DNA from: Eremomyces bilateralis CBS 781.70
Taxonomy: Eukaryota > Ascomycota > Dothideomycetes > Eremomycetales > Eremomycetaceae
Assembly: GCF_010015585.1 (NCBI RefSeq)
Contig: NW_022985067.1
Coordinates: 704,808-768,807, forward strand
Direction of reading: 5' to 3'
DNA: 64,000 bases
Part shown: one piece after another, positions 11,416 through 23,695 of the stretch
Layout of the letters: every line of letters starts with the position of its first letter
How positions within the stretch are numbered: position 1 is the stretch's first letter
Position numbers and translations under genes: made by a program
Notes under the pieces: generated by a model
Told to the model about the DNA's origin: nothing
The model's input: only the letters and a program-made list of their open reading frames with translations
Databases searched by the model: none

Positions 11416-11694
11416 AGAGAGATATATGTACTGTTATAATACCCTGGATTTCTGATGGATGCAATTTACCGATCACCGTTTAAGGGTTCAAGTAATGTAT
11501 TGACAAACCGAAATGTTATCCATTTGCTAATGACACCGATATCCTTCCATCCATTGTCGTACCGAGTCTTGCATCTATCCATCGAACGAAGCGGCTGGTT
11601 TGAAACGCTATTGAGACGCAATCCGAAAGCTCATTCATCGTTATAGTTACCCACATTCCGATCAGTTCTCCTGCGATGTTACCAGGTATGGTAT

Positions 11695-14600
11695 TCAGCA
11701 GGCCGTCCCCAAGGCAACGTCGGGACCAGCAGCTAGCGCCCCGCCGTCGGCCTCCACAAGTCCCATATTATCTTCGAATTCGCTAGGGCAATCGCAAGCG
11801 TACTTTATCCGAAACTCCTGCGATGACACTCCTTGCAGGGCTTCCAGCGCGCGTTTGCTTGCCGCCACCTTCGCATACCGTCCGCTCGCCGCCGTCGCAT
11901 GCGCAACAATCGTGTTGTGGACGACGAGAGCCGAGATGGTTTTTCGGTCCGTCAGTTCCACACCCGGCAGAGCGTGATGAAGTTCGGAGGCGAGGAGCCG
12001 GTATGAACGGCAGCCGAGGTCTTGGCTCAGCAAGGCGTGCAGGCGGATCGTAGGGTGGCTTTGCGCGAAGTTGTCGTATACCGCCATGTCTTCGAAATAC
12101 GGAAGCATGTTGCAGTTGAAGAAGTTGTAGACATGGGAGTAGTCGAAGTCAGAGTCGATGAAGACGGCGCCGACGTACGCTTCAACGACATCGGGGAGAT
12201 ACTTGGGGGCTGCTTTTACATTGACCCAGTAGTCTTTCGCCCCATTCGCTTCCTTCTCGGCTGCCTCGATGTCTTCGACGTAGTTCTGGATGTCTCGTTG
12301 CATCATGGTGCTATGGTGACGAATATGGCGGTGGAATCCCAGCTTGACGCAAAGTGCGCCCAGGAACTGGTTGGATACCATCGCCATTTTATGCTCGGTC
12401 AGCCACTGCGGATCCTTCGTCGGGTACTTGTAGAACAGGTATTCTACACAAGCTAGGTCCAGAAGCGAATCCCCAAGAAACTCCAGGCGTTGATACGAAG
12501 GGATGCCTTCGAAGGTTCCGATGCTAGCATGCGTGAATGCGCAGCGGAGTAAACGAGCGTTTTGAAAGCGGTAAGGGTGCTCTTTGAAGACTTTCTCCAA
12601 AAGATCACGTTGAGACGCGTTAGCCTGCTTCTGCGCCCATTTGGGGTGGTGGTAAGACTTCCTGTAGTCGTCGAACTTCACCGCATCGTGCATGTGTTCG
12701 CCATTCAACTTCTTGAAGGAATCGGGATTGGTCGTTAGCTTGGTCACTGCCTGAACCGTATCATTCCAGCGATCTGGATCCCATGGCTCTCCATGTCTGT
12801 GATGTTGGATGAACGCGGCACCAATAAGCGCCTCGCAAACATCCGCAATAGACTTGTCACCAAGCTTATGCAAGATGGCTTCATTCCCCGTCCTCTTTCC
12901 CTCAAGCAGAGCGAGACCCTTGGGATACCACAGTCGTCTAAATAGCCGTCAGCACTCTTCCAGAGAGGTAGAAAGAAGAGATACGAACCTAGAAAAGGCC
13001 ATCGTCCTGGCATACTCGTACAGCTTGAACATCTTAGCAGAGTGAAGCAGATTTGCATTGCAGATCAAAATCATTCGCTTAACGTGAAAGCTGAACTCAT
13101 CGTCTTCCGGGCATACGCAGTAGAGGGAGATGGAAGTGGCCATTTTCAAGAAACAGTCACCCATGAACTCCAGACGCTCGTAGTTGTTCCCCATCCCGGA
13201 TCGGAACTCAACTTTGTCGCGGTCATGTTCGTCGCTGTTATCCGAATCCTTAGTCACGGCTTCAAGGGCGAGCTGAGGACTGATGTTGATGTCAATCAAT
13301 TCTGCGGCCTCAAGGGCTATGAGATAGTCTTCGATCCGATGGATCATTGCTGGGAAAAGCAGCAATGTCGTCACATACTCCGCCGGGATCTACCCAGGTT
13401 AGCAAGGCCCTTGATTCCTCTTCGACAATAACTTACTGCTGAGATTTTGAGCGGCTCAGGGCAGAGGTAAGCCCGGGTCTTGACAGACTTCTCCTTCTCG
13501 CTCGGTTCAGCCAAGGCGTTCAGACGATGTAAGACCCTCTCGCATCGTATGACGGGTTGGTTGGCGTTCCAAGTCGACTTCGCTCGGGCCTTCTTCCAGA
13601 GACTAACCGAGTAGTCCAGTATGCTGCTGTTATACTTTGCACGGGCTGCACACCCCTCGGGTACAGGGTCTGTGGGCTTTTTGGTCGAATCCACTTCAAT
13701 ACTGAAAAATCGTCGACTACCGTCCCATGGATCGATTAAGTACCTATTGGTAAGCTCTTCATTTGGCATCTTCGCATCCCAGGAGATCTCTTTCGTGCCC
13801 ATGACGTGTTTGAGGAGCTTCCAATCGACTAAGTTTTCGAAAGTATCTTCCTGAATCCGAGCACTGGGATTTTCGAGAAGAGGAACTACGTGATAGGACA
13901 TTTTTGCAAAGCAGTCCTCGAATTTCTTGTTGAAAAGATCCTTGAACATTCGTAGCGTGAACTCCTTTGCGCTCAAGAGCTGTTCCCAGGAGAAATCGAC
14001 CTCGACCGGAAGTGATCGCGGCTGGAGCATCAGTAGAGTTCCGTCAAGAAGATAGAGCGGGAACGGTGGGAAGTCCGGCATTGGTCGACGAGTCACCAGG
14101 CCGATGGGACTGTACTTTCGTGTCGGCGTGCCTTTGACTTCGAGAATAGTCAGAAAATGGATTGTGATGGGTACCGCATATCCCCAAGACCATATCTCCG
14201 GTTTGATACGCATCTCGTACTGTTCCTTTTTCTTGGAGCTGACAGCAAGAAGTGCGTTCGCCATCTTGGGAATGACCTTGCTGTGATATATTGGGAGAAA
14301 ATGCTCATCGAGAGCGCCGCGATTCCGAAGCTCGAGGCACGCTCGAAACGCGGCGGACCGTTTGGCTTCGATCTTCCGAGGTTTGTCTTTTCCAATCACT
14401 CGCCGGACCGGCGAACCTGACGGTAGGATTATCTCGCAGGCGAAAGCGCCACCTCTGGGCTGGATCAAATAGACCGGAAGGTCGGGCTCATCGCTCTCCT
14501 TTGGAAGGACGGCAGCGAAATGTTGAAGCTTTATCATCGCCATACTATGAGTGAGCTTAGCGCCGGAAGTTTTGTCAACATAGAACTTCTCCTGGTTATT

Positions 14601-16537
14601 GGGGTCAGTATCGAAGGCCAAACCTATCTTTCGATCCTCTGGCAGCGCATGGCAGAATGCCCTCATTTGATTCTGAAAGGAAGTATCAGTCACTGAAGTA
14701 TACAAACTCCCCGAGCTAGATAGGCGCCTTACCTCATGTGCACGAAGGTCAGACACCAATAGCTCCTGATCAGTGCCACTCATAACCATGTACACCAACT
14801 TAGAGTCTCGACGACGTGCGCGTCCGCGGGATTGAATGTTCTGAATCATTGTTTTCGGAAGGTCGAAGCGAATGACAATGTTGCACTCAGGGATATCAAG
14901 GCCTTCCTCTGCGACGGATGTCGCGAAAAGACAATTGATTTCCCCTTTTCGGAACTTGGTAACAGACAGGAACTGCTTATTGACGGATTGCTTGTAGCTC
15001 CCTGGTTTGGAGCCACCTCCGACCAGCATGCCACACCTGAGATATTTCCCACCAAATTGGGGGAAAGAGAAAATCTCGTAGAGAAGTTGCGCGGTGATTC
15101 GTCTGTCGACAAACACAATGCATTTGGCATCAGTCTCCCACCAAAAGTTCTTCTCGAGCACCGTATGGAGTTTCGCTACCTTGTCACTCAAGTTTTCACT
15201 CAGCGCGGGCTGGGCGAACTTGTGGTTTGCCGCGATTTCGGATGCCTCGCGAATGGTTGCAAGCTCGGCATCGAGAGCCTCGACCGAGTAGATGCCACGC
15301 TTCTGATGAGATCGATCTGTGCGACGTTCCGCTTTAGATGTCTGTTCCTCGTCCAAAGCAAACTTCCAATACCATTCGCCAGTCCACGGGCCCAGTTCTT
15401 GGGAAATAGTTCGAGCTGCGTCGGATAGTCCTTGGAACGACTTCAAATCCCCAAGAATGCCCTTGAGTTGGGAGTGGAGCTCCGTGTACCGGGTGAAGAG
15501 GGGTTGGTCATATCTGATGATGATTTCTTCGGGCCTAGCGACGTTCGACTGCAGCACTGCTGGGTCAGATATGGTGGCAATCTCGGAGTGAAGAAGCGCT
15601 TCGAGTAGCTGTGCGGCCCCTAGTACGTCCTTCTTTGCATCTACAGGAGATGCCGTCATCCCAAAGATACGAGGCCTGGCATCCTCTGGAACTGTGACGT
15701 AGTAGTCCGAAATTATCCTAAGACCTATATTTAGTTATGGTTCTTCGATATGATGAGTCGACAATTACCTCGCATATGCATGCTCTTTTTTAGCGTGATG
15801 AGCTTCGTCGAAGATCATGATGTTAACCTGATCCATTTTGATGAAGGAATGCATAAGACATTGTAGGAGAATTTCCGCCGTGCAGACAATGATCATGTTC
15901 TTATCAAAGTATTCCTCCCATGTAGCTTTGGACCACAAGTCGGTCCCCATGCCCCCATAGAGGCTTGCAATGCTGTGATCCAGATTCACTTGGAGCACCT
16001 TGGTTTGCTGGAAGACAAGAGTGACAGAGTCGACCTAAAGATATCAGTAGATCGCAAGAAAACCCCGTGCTAGTAGCGTACAAGGAAGAAGGCAATTCGC
16101 TTCTTGCCATCGTTTTCTCTATGTGACAGTTCTTCATCAACGATGTGACGAAGGAGCATCACGGCGATCAGCGTTTTACCGGAGCCAGTGTCTAGAACTG
16201 CAATGACATTCTTCTCCTTTGCCCGGTTGAAGAGCTCCATCTGATACTCCCTAGGAGTCGATATGATCCTAGCAGCCCCGCCTTGCTGTTCAAGTAGTCT
16301 TTTGGTGGAAAGAACCTCATTATCGATCTCCCCGGCCGCTTTCTCGGTTTTCTCAAATGTCACAGCGCGGCTCTGCTCGTCTACAAATGCCTTGAAGATC
16401 TCCCGCTGTTTGGCACGGGTGAGTCGACATTGATCAAGGTCATTGGGCGACTCCGGTTCATCTTCGCTACTGCTCCCCGCAATCAAGTCATCTATGTCAC
16501 TGTCGTTAGAATGGTCTTGAGAAGAAGAGACGGACAT
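11695..16537 (-). CDS. dcl1: Dicer-like protein 1, RNase III of RNA silencing
   Basis: Six exons read leftwards: 16537-16082, 16034-15769, 15717-14733, 14672-13437, 13389-12989, 12937-11695; about 1,528 residues, the usual DCL1 size. In order: DExD/H helicase with Walker A LDTGSGKT (about 115-122) and box II DEAH (about 228-231), GMTASP motif, helicase C domain ending [11 protein letters not shown], dicer dimerisation region, then two RNase III domains with signatures ERLEFMGD (about 1052) and QRLEFLGD (about 1263), and a C-terminal dsRNA-binding segment. No recognisable PAZ domain, as usual for fungal DCL1. It cuts double-stranded RNA into small RNAs for silencing. The 60-nt intron at 14673-14732 is stop-free and a multiple of three. 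The start at 16537 is the first good ATG in frame; a further 5' exon, for example one beginning at 16986, cannot be excluded. Confidence 0.93.
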
Positions 16538-17340
16538 CCTCCCGTTTACCAGTGACTCGGTCCTTTGGATCAGACTGAAGAGTAATCAGATTTGTAGGAG
16601 ACTGGGTTTTAGGAGGAGGTTTAGGTCCAAAGACCGGACGATAAAGAGTACGAGGCACCCCCGTAACATCATATGCACCACGCATTGTGACCAGTCAAAG
16701 AGGGAGGTCAAAGAGAGGCCACACGACCGATACTCTAACTTTCTGAAGGACTGAGAGAGATCAAATTCTCCAAACAAGTGACATTTGAAAGAAACGGAGA
16801 GACTTTAGGTAAGGATATTTGAGGCTGCAAGTAATTTTGTTTGATGAATTGAATACCTTGATCTGAGTCCGTTTCTAGAACATCCTGCTGTGAGTCTTTG
16901 AATTTCACCTTCGCAGGTTCTGTCAGTTCGGCAGTGGAGGGTTGGTGAGCCCGTGCGATAGCGCTGATGCCATGGTCGATAATCATTGGATAGAGGGTTC
17001 TACATGTTCAGGTGTTTACGAGATTTGCAGGCAAAAAGCGGTGTAGTTTTGCAGAGTGATATTGGCTAAAAGCCAGCCGTTGAATGGACACGTTTGATAA
17101 TATTTCCGGTTATCAGAATCGCGTTTCACGTGTCGTGCGGCTGTTTGTGTTACCACTTAAAACTGTGGCGCTTTTCACTTCAGTACCGTAATCACAGCAC
17201 TGCAGTTCCTGTTTCAGAAATTCCACCGCCACAACGTGACGCTTTTCATCAATCATCATAATCCATCTCCCACTTCCAAGTCACTCAAGTGATTATAATT
17301 CTAAAATCTCTTAAACATCCCGCTATATAGAACCATAGCC
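16538..17340. other. Divergent promoter between dcl1 and TAP42
   Basis: About 0.8 kb shared upstream region. An ATG-started minus-strand frame (16735-16986) could be an extra 5' exon of dcl1, but I found no splice that keeps its frame. The part next to TAP42 contains a TATA-like 'ctatatag' just before the ATG. Confidence 0.4.
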
Positions 17341-18466
17341 ATGGCTGAAGAGCAGAGAAGTCTGAGAAGCGTCTATTTGAGCGCAGAAGCAAAGCGGCAA
17401 GAGTTGGAAGGCTTGGGCAACAGCAATACTGAGGATTATCAAGATACCCTCTCATCGGCCATCAAACTTTACGAAGACTGTTTACGAATAGCCGATGAAG
17501 TATCTCTATTCAGCCCGAATGAAACACTAGAAGATGTCTCCTCTGGCGACCTACAATATTTCCTTATCAATCACCAGCTTGCGGAGCTGGTCCAGCGGTT
17601 GACCGGCATCGAACGGCGGAAGGAAAACCTGTTGGCCGCAAGATCATGTTATGAAAGCTTTCTGAAACTCCTAGACGCATATGATCTGTTATCTAAATCA
17701 GATAGCAAGCTTTTGGAGCAGTATCATGATGGACCTGACCGGTTCTCAGTCGCATCCACGACTGATGCTTCAGCTCGAAGAGAGACGAAGATTGCGCGGT
17801 TTCGAGAAGAGAAAGATTTAAAGCAGCGGCTCCAAGTACAAATTTACCAGTTATTTTTCGATTTTGAACAGGATATGGTGCTAACAATATCCGCAGCAAC
17901 TACGCCAAAATCCCACGGCGCAGACGGAAGATTCCACTATTCGCTCCCTTCATTTAGGTTCAATTAGTCTCGCTGTCCACCACACATTCGCCTCCCTTGA
18001 ATCTATATCACAGGAGCTGCAAATCCTCGCTCTAATGCCCTCTGAACCTTCAAATGCTTCCAACCCTGCTGACGCCCGCTCTCAATCCCGCGATGGAGAC
18101 GCCTACTCCGACCGTCTGGTTTCCGGCCTGGGCGGTGCTGGCCTTGGAAAATACACCGGCCCCATTCTCTCCGCTCAGGGGAAACCCCTCCGGCCCTTCA
18201 CTCTCCTGGACAAGCGAACCCAGCTTCGCGACGGCGTGTTCCGCCCATCTCACACACTCCCGAGCATGAGCATCGACGAGTACCTGGAAGAGGAGAGAAA
18301 GCGGGGTGGGATCATCGAGGGCGGTGGAGAGGCTAGTGGGATACGGCCGGAAGTTGATGAAGACGACTTGGATAAGGCAGACGAAGAGACGATGAAGGCG
18401 AGGGCGTGGGATGAGTACACGGAGGCAAACCCGAAAGGAAGTGGAAACACTATAAACCGTGGGTGA
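17341..18466 (+). CDS. TAP42: TAP42-like regulator of type 2A protein phosphatases
   Basis: Two exons, 17341-17835 and 17897-18466, give 354 residues. The helical N-terminal half contains LYEDCLRIADEVSLFSPNE and the motif RRETKIARFREEK, which identify the TAP42/alpha4 (IGBP1) family. The intron splits the conserved run after KDLKQRLQ, and the next exon begins QLRQNP. The C-terminus has the conserved RPFTLLDKR (about 265) and FRPSHTLPSMSIDEYLEEERKRGGI, then an acidic tail closing in GNTINRG, the family's usual ending. Tap42 binds free PP2A-type catalytic subunits and acts in TORC1 signalling. Length and motif order are normal. It is divergent from dcl1; I infer no functional link. Confidence 0.94.
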
Positions 18467-19256
18467 CCTTGGGGACAAGCACGCCTCCCAGTGGTGACCT
18501 GTATTTTGTGAACATAGGGCTTCAAATTGAAGGACACTGGAGAGACTGGGTGGTGCTTCCAATGATGTTATGAATGGTTCCATCATTGTCGAGATCGAGA
18601 AACGACATGGCTTCAGCAGAAAGCCGCGGTCTCTTCCAAACGCAGGGCTTGAGTCAGTCAAAGAATTCACTATGGACTCGGACATGATTTCAAATCAGTA
18701 GTTCGCTATTGCGTCACCTCTTCGCTTAGTGGATAGCGCTGTCTGTTCCCTAAATCCGACATGCCTACATTCCGACTGGCTTGGTCATCTTTAATCTGCC
18801 CGGAGATTCTGGCCCTAATTGTTAATATACTAGAGTCTATACTCACTGTATAGACTCTGAGGCCACAGACCAGGGGTTCATGGACTGCAGGGAAATATAT
18901 TCCTGCCAGGGCCCAACAATAGCCAAGATCTGGGGTAATATCACTCCATTGCGCAAATTCTTGGTAAATAATAAAAATATCCCACGCCAATACGAATACG
19001 TGCGGAATTGGATAATATTCGGAATGGGACGCAAAATGGTGTGGACATGGGGTTTTCAAACCTATCACATCGTGAAGGACTACACCAACATCATGGCAAC
19101 AGGTAACATTCTTCTACCTGTCGCAAGTAACCGTTTTTATTTACAATGAACCACACCACCATAAGATATTTGTTTAAATCATCACCGGTTCGGCCCGCTT
19201 AAACGAGAGTTCCATTCACATGCGTCCCTTTCATCCGAACAAATTGCACCTGCGGT
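18467..19256. other. Intergenic region between convergent genes
   Basis: About 0.8 kb between TAP42 (+) and cutinase (-). It must hold both 3' UTRs. The open frames here are short or lack ATG starts, and none shows a known domain. Confidence 0.4.
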
Positions 19257-20142
19257 CTACGCACCCGCACGAATCTTGTTGGCCAAGTAGCCAACGCCAC
19301 GCGTAACACTGCCGTCAGTGGTGTACAGAAGATGGCCTAGAGTAACAGTGAGACCAGCACCACAGACACCATCGTCTGCACGGCAGATGATGAGGACATC
19401 ATCGCGGGGGTAGTTCTATCATCGATTTCAGTCAGTGCTCAGTGCTCTTCGGGTAATGATACGGTGGTACGTACGGGAATCTGGCCATTGTCTTCGCCGT
19501 TGCGAGTGTCTCCGTAGAGAACACCCCCAACCAGACGAGCTTTGGAAGAAGCTGACAGGCGACGGACGGAAGCGTGCATGACGGCGGCTCCTTGGCTATT
19601 GATCGAAAGGTTAGTGACCAGATTGGCACCGAGTGTTCACGATAGGAGTCCAGTACCTGTAGCCGCCGAATACAACGAGAGATTGCGGGCACTTGCTCTG
19701 CGCCAGGTTGAACAGGGTGATGGCGTTGTTGTACCCTGCAGAGGAAGTTCCCTCAGATAAAAGGTTGTCGCCAATGGATGCCGTGTATTGCGGTCCAACG
19801 CCCTGGCAAGCAACTCTGGAGGAGCCGAAGCTGTTCTTCAGCCCAGAGCAAGTGGCTGGACCGACTGTGCCACCCTGAATAAGTGTCAGTCATGAGCATC
19901 TAGACATAGAGCCGTAAAAATTGCTCGCGTACCATGTTACCACTTTCGGTGGAGCCTCGAGCAAAGATGAAGATGTAGTCTCTGCAAGCTCCGCTGTTTA
20001 GTTCATTCGAGGTGCTGCCTTGACGCTTCACCAGCTCATGGGCATTCTCAAATTGCGCCTCCAGTTCGGCTGCCGCGGGGGAAGGAAGTGGATTGGCGAT
20101 TGCCAGGGCAGCGAGCGCCGCCACAACGTTGAGATACTTCAT
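19257..20142 (-). CDS. Secreted cutinase (carbohydrate esterase family 5)
   Basis: Four exons read leftwards: 20142-19933, 19874-19657, 19595-19475, 19415-19257; 235 residues. A signal peptide (MKYLNVVAALAALAIANPLP) is followed by a propeptide ending in KR (about residue 41). The catalytic domain has CRDYIFIFARGSTESGNMG, the nucleophile elbow GYSQG (Ser143, whose codon is split by an intron), GDTRNGEDNGQIPNYPRDD, and CRADDGVCGAG...GHLLY supplying the catalytic Asp198 and His210. Four cysteines are placed as in known cutinases. Cutinases hydrolyse plant cutin polyester and short-chain esters outside the cell. Size and motif spacing are standard and the gene looks intact. Confidence 0.95.
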
Positions 20143-23100
20143 CTTCAAAGTTGATCGAACAAACGTTTAGAAAGGGATAGCTGGGGCTCTGAGGACAGTC
20201 TTAAACCTTTGGGTTGATTGTGATTGTCTGGGAGGATGAGTTCTTCCACTATCATGGGAAAAGGAGACACTTTATACCTTGCTCAGCCGGCCTTTCTTCC
20301 CCTCAGAAGGATATCTTCTCCCCCCAGTGCTGCTACCATGCATGTCCTCCCGCCCAGTCGGAGTCCAGAGGGCATGGAGACAAAGGCGTACTCCTCTAGA
20401 GACCAGGCCAAGATACGTATCACGATGCGATGCGACTCGGACCACGGCACTCACTTGGTCGGTAAATTCGGCTGCCCTGTCGATTAATCTATTCAGATTA
20501 TCGTGGCATCATATACCTTTGAGCTTGAAGAATGTGGAGCTCCAAAACAACGTAACCCTTGGTGGCGGTGACTGATGTGGTCTTGATCCTTGACTGGGGC
20601 GCTATTTTGAACCACCCTCTTGAAATGAAGAACCTAGAAAATGGAATTTGACCGAGGAGTTCAAACTTCAAAGGACAGGAAGCGGAGAGAAAGTTGAATA
20701 GGGTAGGAAAAGGGAACAGTCCGACTGACGACATGCCACCAGTCCGAGGCTGGGGAACCGCTTAGACTTGCATCGCGGGGACGATTTAATGTACATCAAA
20801 GATCGGATAGTTAGCCTACTTCCGAGTCTTACGGAAGATAGGGGTGTCCTCGTTCATGTTCAGAGAACAAGCTGGTCGTTAGACAAAGCACCTATAGTCT
20901 GACACCTGCCAAATGGATCGCACTCACGTTGTGCCGTGCATCTTTTGCAGGGGCCTTGAGCAAGGGAGCTAGAAACATCTACAATCCTTCTGGTTCGTCC
21001 CCACGTACTGGCACAGTGATCAACAAGATCTAATGCACCGGCAGTTGCATTTGGGTAACAGTTTGCCTAGGAACCCCGTATCGTGGAGGAATAATATTAT
21101 CGCGATTGGCTGTACGATAGAGTCTGTTTGTCTTTGGAGCCTTTCTGGGAACTACAAGTTGCAACAGGACCCAAGGGTACTCGCGACGGATACCGTTTGC
21201 ACATGAAGGCTGTCAGTATAGGTAATGGGCGAAACTCGACCTTCATCACTATCCCGGCTCTTTCAGACGAATTGGCTCTACTCACACCGATGCTTGATCC
21301 AATCGATGCACAACTCCATGCAAGTATCCACGACAACGTGATATTCTGGCATTTTCCTTGTTCCTGTCGATCGTGTAGTGGCATCTGCCGGATCAGAAGG
21401 AGAGAGAACCACTCTTACATGCGTGATGTTTAATCAAACATTCTCCGCATCACAGCCCGCTTGGCATCTAGGTTTCGCGTGGACGTTCTGCATGCCGTGG
21501 AATCGTGAACCTGTCAGTGGTCAGCTCCTCGGCGTTGTGGCGGAATCTGCAACGGGCTTGTCCACTCCAGGTTTGGGATGCACGACTTTTCTCTCCCCGC
21601 ACAGTGACAGAGGGTTTGATTCGGGCCAGATGATGAAGCAACTGATGGCGGAGTAGGCCGCAAGGCGGATGTTGCCAGGCTCTGTCAGAATTAATATCGA
21701 GGCTCTTCGACGATTGGAGCAAATACCGGGCTCCTCTTTTTAGGGGTTCACCTAGTATGCAAGTCATGCTTGAATCGCCAATGCACAGACATGCAGTCGT
21801 AGCCTCGTGATATCAAAATGTACAAATATAGGCGTGGGTCGTGGGGTCATGAATGTCACTACGACATGGTGCGTATGGTCAAGTTCATCCGCCCGCACGC
21901 TCTGTAGGTACTCAGTTGTCCTAAGACCTCTATCGAGAAGGTTCTTTCCTGTTGAAATACAGCACCGAGGTATTTTACCAAAATGTTACGCCACCCCTGT
22001 GGAGTGTTGCCAGCGAGGGCGCCAGACGCGGAGTTGAACCGGAGCGGCACTACCAGCGATAACTGGCTTCACAAATCGTTCTTTAAAATTCTCTGGCCAC
22101 CCACCTGCTTGTAATAGCTCGCCGTGGCTAGACGGGCTGGCTGGACTGGCGGAGATATCTGCCCCTAGGAGAATGAATGCGGGGAAAGCTTCACACGTCT
22201 TCATGTTGGGCCTTGGGGAGAGCAAGTGGGGTGATCGACACGTTTGGAGGCAATAGATGCTCAACACTGCCATGCGCCCTCAGATCGTATTGATAGCTGG
22301 TGATGAAGGCTTTAGTTGGTTGTTCAATCGAAGGAACAAGACGAAACTGGCATGTCGTCCCATGCGCTAACCGTATAAGATCTAGGGCACATTGACTTCA
22401 ACCTTAGGTTATCGGGTATCCCATCCGGAGGCGGGATATTGGGTTGATCGACTGAACAAATATAAATTAATTCCGCACAGACCTCGGACATTTGAGTAGT
22501 AGTTCGCTACCATCCATTAGGGAAAGGAATCGGAACGCCTGCCAATACAAGGTTAGAGCTGTGGATATCCGGTCAATCCCATTCTAGTGTTCTCTCCGGC
22601 TTTCCCTATTCGTTCGGTATGACAAAATTACCTCTCTGGATGATGCCGGAGAAGTGCCGCTGTCCCGTCTGAGGGAATTATACAAGCCTGTGAAGAATGG
22701 GTGCTGCTATGCTTGCCGTACGGTCCTTGGTATTTGCCAAACGAATCACACCCCAATCATGGTAGACATGGTGCGAAGACTAGGAGTTCAGATACTCCCG
22801 ATTGCCAGCGATTCTAATTGCCTCATATCTTACAACGCTAGACATGATACCCAAACGCCGATCCCCAGGATGCCATTCTCATCACCTTCCGTATCAGATG
22901 CCAGATACCACTCGCAAAAGAATCACAAGGCGTGATGAAAAATCTATTGTCGGATAACCAGGTGCCAGCGTGGTTTGAAGATCCAGCCCGTTCGGAGCGT
23001 GGATGCTCGTCCCGACCGCCGCTGCAGGCGATCAGCAGATTCAAAGTTGTTGACAAGGTGCTCATCCCCGTTGCATGTCTTCCTGTCAGGCTCAAAGATG

Positions 23101-23695
23101 ATCGGCGTTTGCCTCGGAGCCACCACGATCGGGGCTATCTCCAGGATCGGGCTGGATTCGGCGCCAGGTGCTAACCAGGGTTTTCAAGATATGCCCGATG
23201 TAAACCAGGAAGAAAGATCAGGCGGGATCCAAGAGTCGTTCTTCGGGCATCGAATCAACTCATGATTCCATGCTCCGGTGCATGTGGGTTCTTGGAAGAA
23301 TAGGGACGTCCAGACGGACAAGAAATGCGATTTGCGAAACCAGAAACGCCGAGATTAACCCTCAACCCCACTTTCCCGCCGTTGTCTTTCCATCCATCGC
23401 CTTTCCCGCCCCGAACCAGTGCCGAGTACTAGGGCCGTTTCGTGATTGGGAGTCCAGATTGAATCGAGACCGTCGACTCCGTCGGCGCAGCTGAAGAACA
23501 ACGATGCAGCAGACCAGGAAACTGACGGCGCGAATGACAAAGTGGATGCGATCTTTTTTGGACCATGGGGCGCTTTAAACCGAGGAATCGAACCGTTAGT
23601 GACCAGACCAGGAAGTACGGGGGACCATCGAAAGAGGCGGGAAGGAAATAAAAATAACCGATCAGGGCTCGTACATGTGGGAAGGAAAAGGGAGC
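20143..23695. other. Gene-poor 3.5 kb stretch
   Basis: The first few hundred bases are the cutinase upstream region; a 'ttatacc' box lies near 20273. Beyond that, all open frames are short, most lack ATG starts, and none resembles a family I know. I see no terminal repeats or transposase-like coding, so there is no support for a mobile element. A strongly decayed gene could be hidden here. Confidence 0.4.

Noticed and set aside
20143-23695. Mobile element in the gene-poor gap
   Set aside because: I found no terminal repeats, target duplications or transposase/reverse-transcriptase-like coding in any frame.
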